From positions 48,268 through 71,095 of the forward strand of contig BFEA01000521.1 of assembly GCA_003427395.1 (NCBI GenBank): a DNA stretch of 22,828 bases. Reading direction: 5' to 3'. The stretch is from Chara braunii. Lineage: Eukaryota; Streptophyta; Charophyceae; Charales; Characeae. Of this stretch, positions 18,868 to 22,828 are shown piece after piece. Under the pieces are notes generated by a model that had not been told where the DNA came from, did not search any database, and saw nothing but the letters and a program-made list of their open reading frames with translations. The stretch's first letter is position 1; the number at the start of each line of letters is the position of its first letter. The position numbers and the translations under genes are program-made.

Positions 18868-19161
18868 GAAAGAAGCGGAAGTAAGGGGAAAGAGAAGAAA
18901 GAACTGCACACGGAAAGGCAAACAACAATTTTAGTTTGCTTCCTGTCGTCTGCTATCTTTTCCGTTGGCTCCCCAAAGTGCACTCCTCTAGTTGATACAT
19001 ATTTTCTTGTCCATCACGTTCTAAGTGCTGTTGCATGTTGCCTTGTGCTGGAGTCGTGCACACACATCATCGTCACACACGCGCACGCACACACACACAC
19101 ACATCATCGTCACACACACATACACACACACACACACACGCACACACACACACATCATCGT

Positions 19162-19192
<31 letters not shown>

Positions 19193-19434
19193 ACACACAC
19201 AGACACACACACCCACACACACCCACACACACACACGCGCGCGCACGCGCGCGTTGCTTGCATAAAGGTAATGTTCTTATTGTGCCTCATGTTGCTAACA
19301 ATGGAGGCAACACTGTTTCCTTGCTGGATTGATTCATCTCAAGCATGCTTCATCTTCTACAATAGAGGTGAAGTTGCTGCGGTTTTGGATCTACTCATCT
19401 GGGTGGAACAGGGGATGTTGTAGTGAACATTCAC

Positions 19435-19493
<59 letters not shown>

Positions 19494-19624
19494 GCACACA
19501 CACACAAACACACACATGGGTAAAACACCGGACAAACAGAGGTGTGACGGTCTCACAAAAGGGGACCTTAAATGATTGGAAAATCAAACACTCTTGAAAT
19601 GTTTGTGCCGGACATTCTAATTAC
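18714..19624. other. G6PD intron dominated by CA microsatellites
   Basis: Within about 900 nt there are CA tracts at about 18720-18776, 18818-18864, 19058-19258 (with ATCATCGTCACACAC interruptions and a CGCGCG stretch) and 19434-19508. In the transcribed (minus) direction these are UG repeats. All His-Thr and Val-Cys frames here are artefacts. Confidence 0.9.
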
Positions 19625-20082
19625 CTTTGGCAGCCATCCCTGGTAGTGCAAGGCAAATAGGGCTGGGAGGATCTTGTTTAACGCCAATTCTCCACTTGAA
19701 CCCATAATGGTGATACTCAAAACAGGCCCAACTGATGGTGTGGAAGCCGGGAGGGAAGATGTCCTTGGCTTTTCTGACAGCACGCTGGCCTTTCCTTTGA
19801 CACCACTGCTCTCCGCAACATAAGGTTCTGAAGACGCCGTGGAAACGCCAGCTGGTGATGCCCCACCAGCTGATGCGGTCGCAACACTAGATCCTTTCGC
19901 TGCTTGCATCTGCGCCAGCGATCCTTGCCCGCTTCCGTTGGCCCCCCCCTCCGTAGGTCCATCATTACCCCTCTGAGATGTGCCAGCAATAGCGTTGGAA
20001 GAAGAAGAAGAAGAAGCATTGCTAGTCCCTGCCTTGGCATCTCCTAGCTTGCGAGGTTCAACAGGCGCCGCCACACTGATAT
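19625..20082 (-). CDS. G6PD: G6PD exon: Ser/Ala/Gly-rich N-terminal extension plus start of NADP-binding fold
   Basis: Glucose-6-phosphate dehydrogenase oxidises glucose-6-phosphate to 6-phosphogluconolactone, making NADPH at the entry of the oxidative pentose phosphate pathway. The reading frame gives about 120 residues of Ser/Ala/Gly-rich sequence, including a run of six serines from a TCT/TTC microsatellite, then VLSITIMGSSGELALNKI followed by LPALFALHYQGWLPK. This aligns with the Rossmann start of plant plastidic G6PD, where the usual fingerprint is GASGDLA. The Asp-to-Glu change (GELA) is seen in the P0/G6PD4-type isoform. The exon ends CCAAAG|gtaatt, phase 0. Its 5' border is uncertain: an in-frame TGA lies just upstream and the only internal Met is about 60 residues in (MQAAKGSS). 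Either an upstream exon is spliced in (AG at 20083 or 20076, both with weak pyrimidine tracts) or translation starts at that Met. The low-complexity stretch would fit a plastid transit peptide or linker. Confidence 0.85.
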
Positions 20083-20304
20083 CTTCCAATTTTCATGCCA
20101 CAGGACAGACGTCCAGACACAAATCGTCATTACACGACAGGGATAGCATATGCTAGACATGGTGGTCATCTTTACATCTCTGACAAAAGTCTTTCAAGTT
20201 TCAAACCCACGTTTCTTGTCCTTCTCTCCCTTTCTGTCTCCAGCACCCAGCAGTTCTCTATGACTATGTATATCTAAATATCTATATGTATGATAATGTA
20301 TCAA

Positions 20305-20622
20305 ATATATCGTCACAAACAGAACTGCCCGGTAAACCGTAGGCAGAGAGAGAGAAGAGGACAACAAATGAGGGGCTGTGACAAACTGTTTCGTCGGAGT
20401 TTCACCGACTCATCAGGAGGCTGAACCCTCAACAGTCTGCAGAATCCCCTCACTGATTACACTGTAAATGATAATCTACCTTAACCAAAATCAAAGTAGA
20501 CTATCACTCACCCACACCAGATGGAAAATATATCGGCATACATTAGTCATTGAGAACTTGCCCAGTGCACCAAAGCCAGAAAAGGGAGAAAAGGACAAAA
20601 AACAAGGAGCTGTGACAGGGTA
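20305..20622 (-). repeat. hammerhead-bearing repeat, intact copy plus degenerate tandem partner
   Basis: The ribozyme sits at one end of a conserved segment (20305-20390) containing AGAACTGCCCGGTAAACCGT, GGCAGAG and GGGGCTGTGACAAACTG on the plus strand. A weaker match in the same orientation begins about 232 nt further right (AGAACTTGCCC at 20553 to GCTGTGACAGGG at about 20615) and lacks the ribozyme core. The spacing suggests a tandem arrangement, as in retrozyme-like or satellite-type hammerhead elements. No reverse transcriptase or LTR was identified. Confidence 0.65.
20382..20439 (-). ncRNA. type III hammerhead ribozyme
   Basis: Read on the minus strand, all core elements are present in order. 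The stem III 5' strand CAGACUGU (20439-20432) is followed by the cleavage-site U (20431; predicted cut between 20431 and 20430). Stem I is GAGG/CCUC with loop GUUCAG (20430-20417), and the invariant CUGAUGA follows (20416-20410). Stem II is GUCGG/CCGAC with loop UGAAACU (20409-20393), followed by GAA (20392-20390). The stem III 3' strand ACAGUUUG (20389-20382) gives eight pairs including one G-U. The site triplet is GUU, which fits the NUH rule. The two loops contain UUCA and UGAA, which are complementary and could form the loop-loop contact seen in fast natural hammerheads. Self-cleavage is inferred, not shown. Confidence 0.88.
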
Positions 20623-20729
20623 TATCTACATAGAGATGTGTGTGTGTATATATATATGTGTGTGTATATATACATGTATATATGTATGTGCGAGGATTTA
20701 GATCCTCGGCAGTGTCTGAAAGCTGTCAT

Positions 20730-20935
20730 GCCCGCCCTAAGTGAAGGCGGGCCTGCAAATATGTGTCAATGCCTGTTTATAGGGCTATGAGACCAGGCTG
20801 AGGGGCCCAAGCAGAGCCTGCTGTAACCCCCATGTGGACATGGATCTTTGACGAGGCCTTGTTACAAGTTGGCTCCCCGGCATGCCCCTGTAGGGCCTCT
20901 CAGAGAGCATGAGCCCGCCCTAAGTGAAGGCGGGC
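20730..20935. repeat. repeated GC hairpin with conserved loop
   Basis: GCCCGCC-CTAAGTGAA-GGCGGGC occurs twice, at 20730-20752 and 20913-20935, identical in stem and loop and 183 nt apart. The DNA between the copies is not otherwise obviously repeated. Confidence 0.85.
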
Positions 20936-21110
20936 CCCAGAATTTCAATATGGCCTGAGTTCGTCAATTTTGGCAAAGTTTGGTGGGCGCCAGACAGTTG
21001 CCATGCGCCAGTTGGTTACATCCTCCATACTCGTGAAAATCAGAAATAATTCCTGAGCCTTCTAGGCTCTTCCAGTAGCACAGGCGAAGCAGGGAGAACC
21101 TCACGTTTAC

Positions 21111-21285
21111 TCCTGGGTGGTTGGGCAGGCTCAACCAATTCGGTCGCCAGGCCACTATCAGAATGGGCCTGGGCGCAGACACTTTGGCCCGTTTGGAAGC
21201 TACTGGAAACACACGAGGCCCAGCCAGACAGGAAACTGGGCGAGCACTTTCCATAAAGGAAAGAGCTCGCCACTGGTGGGCTCAT
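21111..21285 (-). CDS. candidate first coding exon with transit-peptide-like N-terminus (tentative)
   Basis: An ATG at 21285, directly after an in-frame TGA, opens a frame starting MSPPVASSFLYGKCSPSF and continuing rich in Ser, Ala and hydroxylated residues with few acidic residues. That is the usual look of a plastid transit peptide. The frame reaches a possible donor A|gtaaac at 21110 (phase 1). This phase would join correctly to the first G6PD exon if the AG at 20083 is the acceptor. A TATA-like CTATATAGG lies about 145-150 nt upstream (21430-21440). The distance (1 kb) and orientation suit a G6PD start exon, but no homology supports it and the surrounding DNA looks repeat-derived. Confidence 0.25.
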
Positions 21286-22106
21286 TCAGGCACTAGGCAG
21301 TGCATGCGGCAGTGCTACTTGAGCGTGCGCTCGCAGGCTGTGCGCTGTGCACTAGCGCTAGTTGCCAGGCAGTGCGCACGGGCGCTGGAAGAAAGCAGGG
21401 CGCTGCTGAGGGCAGCGCAATAGCCAGCCCTATATAGCCAGGGTTTGGCTTGGACAGCCAGTGGAGGCGGTGGTGGTCTTCGTGCATGAGGGAGAAGACG
21501 TGGGAGGAAGACAAGGACAGGGAGAGACAGGGAGAGATGAGGATGAGGATGTGAGGGCTCATACCTGGTATTGGCGATGGTCTGCATCTTCAAGTACTTC
21601 GGTGGCTGCTGACGTCAAAAGTTGCATTGTCAATTCGTAGGCAGGAAGTAGCTGTGTAGGGAGTAACCTGGGCGCTGAGCGCCAAGTAGGGAGAGAGGGC
21701 CTGGATACGTATGTTGGTGGGGACGAGAGTAAGCTCTCATTGACATTCGGTTTCAGTGTTTCGATTCTCCATTGGTGTAATATTGGTGCAATGCTGCTTT
21801 CTGGACACTGGGACTTTCTTGCTTTCATGTGATTGTGCTATCTGGATTCTGTCATCTCGCTCTCTCTCATTTTCCTTGCATATGTATATATAATATATGT
21901 ATACATACATATATGACAGTCTGCTTCGATTCTTGTCGCAGGGATTGGTGCCCACCTCAGGTTTAAGTTGTGGGGTGGTTGTTGATGCTCAAAACCACTC
22001 CACAGACCATAGAGGATTCAGCCTCCTTTTTTTTTTCTTTTTAAGAACAGCCAAGCAGAGGCTAGGGGTGCTGGTAAGAGCAGACACCGCTAGCATCGCC
22101 GGGGAG

Positions 22107-22157
22107 GCTCCATCTATTGGTGGGGAGCAGCACCTGCTGGAAATCGGGTCCAGCGTC
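22107..22157. repeat. dispersed repeat shared with 11690-11745
   Basis: CTCCATCTATTGGTGGGGAG followed by CA, CAC, TGCTGGAAA and CGGGT-CAG occurs here and at about 11697-11739 with a few substitutions. This shows a common mobile-element origin, but no family was recognised. Confidence 0.7.
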
Positions 22158-22828
22158 CCTGAACATTGAACTTAACTCATGCCACCAATCCTGCAGATGT
22201 GACAACAGCAAGCTAGCAATCTACCAAGCTACCGGGCTTACCTTTCTGGGTGAAGTTCGGCAAGTAGAGGTACGCAGTGGCCTGAGCAGCCTGCCTATCT
22301 GACAGTTGGTGGTGAGAGATGGTATGCTCCAGTGTCACGACTGCAGCTAGAAAATCAACATTCCTTTGTAATGACAGTCATTATGATGCCGATAAACTAC
22401 CTAATTCACTTACTCAGAAGGAGGTTCTGCCAGCATGACCAACACAACAATCTGTGTTGCTAACCTACCTTACAGCCAATGCTAAGTAATGGAATGGACC
22501 TGTATCATGACTGCAACTAGCGGAGGCAGCCTGCATATGTGACACCAACAGGCTATTAGGCTCATCTACAAAAGGGAATTTTGGCAGGTAGAACTACAGA
22601 ACCTTCTGAGCCGGACGCCCACATGCCAGCCTGTAGTGAGAGATAGTGTAAGCAGGCCTCCCTTCCATTCAGGCAGGATGCTGTTGTTGTCGTGACTTTT
22701 TTGTTCGACTATTTACATCCCAGCATCGCATGCTGTCCTTTCCTTCAACCAGTGGGTCTGCAGGCTGTCTGTATGCTCAGTCTGTACGAACCCATGTCCC
22801 GCTTCATCGCTGCTGTTGTCCCAAAAAA

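Larger units (their letters stand above)
20083..22828. other. 5' flank or first intron of the G6PD gene
   Basis: It contains the hammerhead element (20300-20439), a degenerate partner (20545-20622), a TA/TG-rich stretch (20630-20690) and two copies of a GCCCGCC hairpin (20730-20752, 20913-20935). A GC-rich region with a TATA-like CTATATAGG (21430-21440), which may hold the gene start, follows. A purine-rich tract (21480-21555) and a segment matching 11690-11745 (22107-22157) lie beyond. From 22170 to the right edge no gene or clear repeat was recognised. Confidence 0.55.

Noticed and set aside
18799-19523. His-Thr and Val-Cys repeat proteins
   Set aside because: They are translations of CA/TG microsatellites; the only real coding DNA in this neighbourhood is the G6PD exon at 18504-18713.

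Overview
This window is eukaryotic nuclear DNA, most likely from a streptophyte alga or other plant-lineage genome. The evidence is a plastid-type glucose-6-phosphate dehydrogenase (G6PD) gene with kilobase introns, dense microsatellites, snRNA retropseudogenes with poly(A) tails, and a short run of CCCTAAAA units (green-algal telomere type). A large repeat-rich genome such as that of Chara would fit, but the sequence alone does not prove the species.

One gene runs right to left on the minus strand through almost the whole window. Seven exons can be placed by protein similarity, exact GT/AG borders and matching intron phases: 20082-19625 (low-complexity N-terminus and NADP-binding start), 18713-18504, 13686-13481, 8584-8476, 6335-6295 (a 41-nt microexon), 3606-3486 and 1220-994. 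A tentative transit-peptide exon lies at 21285-21111. The C-terminal part of the enzyme (roughly the last 110 residues) lies beyond the left edge. The protein keeps the redox-regulatory cysteine pair of plastid G6PDs. Its NADP motif (GSSGELA) and substrate-binding motif (RIDQHMGKE instead of RIDHYLGKE) are unusual, pointing to a divergent P0/G6PD4-like isoform.

Everything else is intron or flank filled with repeats. The most striking item is a complete type III hammerhead ribozyme at 20439-20382 on the minus strand, inside a repeat that has decayed relatives at 68-206, 2865-2962, 6432-6459 and 20545-20622. Other residents are two U2-snRNA-derived retroinsertions (5993-6235 and 11429-11586, each with a target-site duplication), two U6-like snRNA copies sharing a 4-nt insertion next to the ACAGAGA box (one followed by a 284-bp tandem duplication), a head-to-head pair of tRNA-derived SINEs (15822-16215), several long foldbacks (9478-9618, 11222-11332, 16353-16477), a 29-bp-period palindromic TTTAAA array (14538-14723), a cluster of TTCAGGC hairpins (16891-17050), a 22-bp tandem array (2147-2256) and long CA, GA, AAT, GTTT and poly(T) tracts. 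Four unresolved bases (7987 and 16676-16678) mark low assembly certainty there.

No bacterial-type operons, CRISPR arrays or intact transposase genes were recognised.
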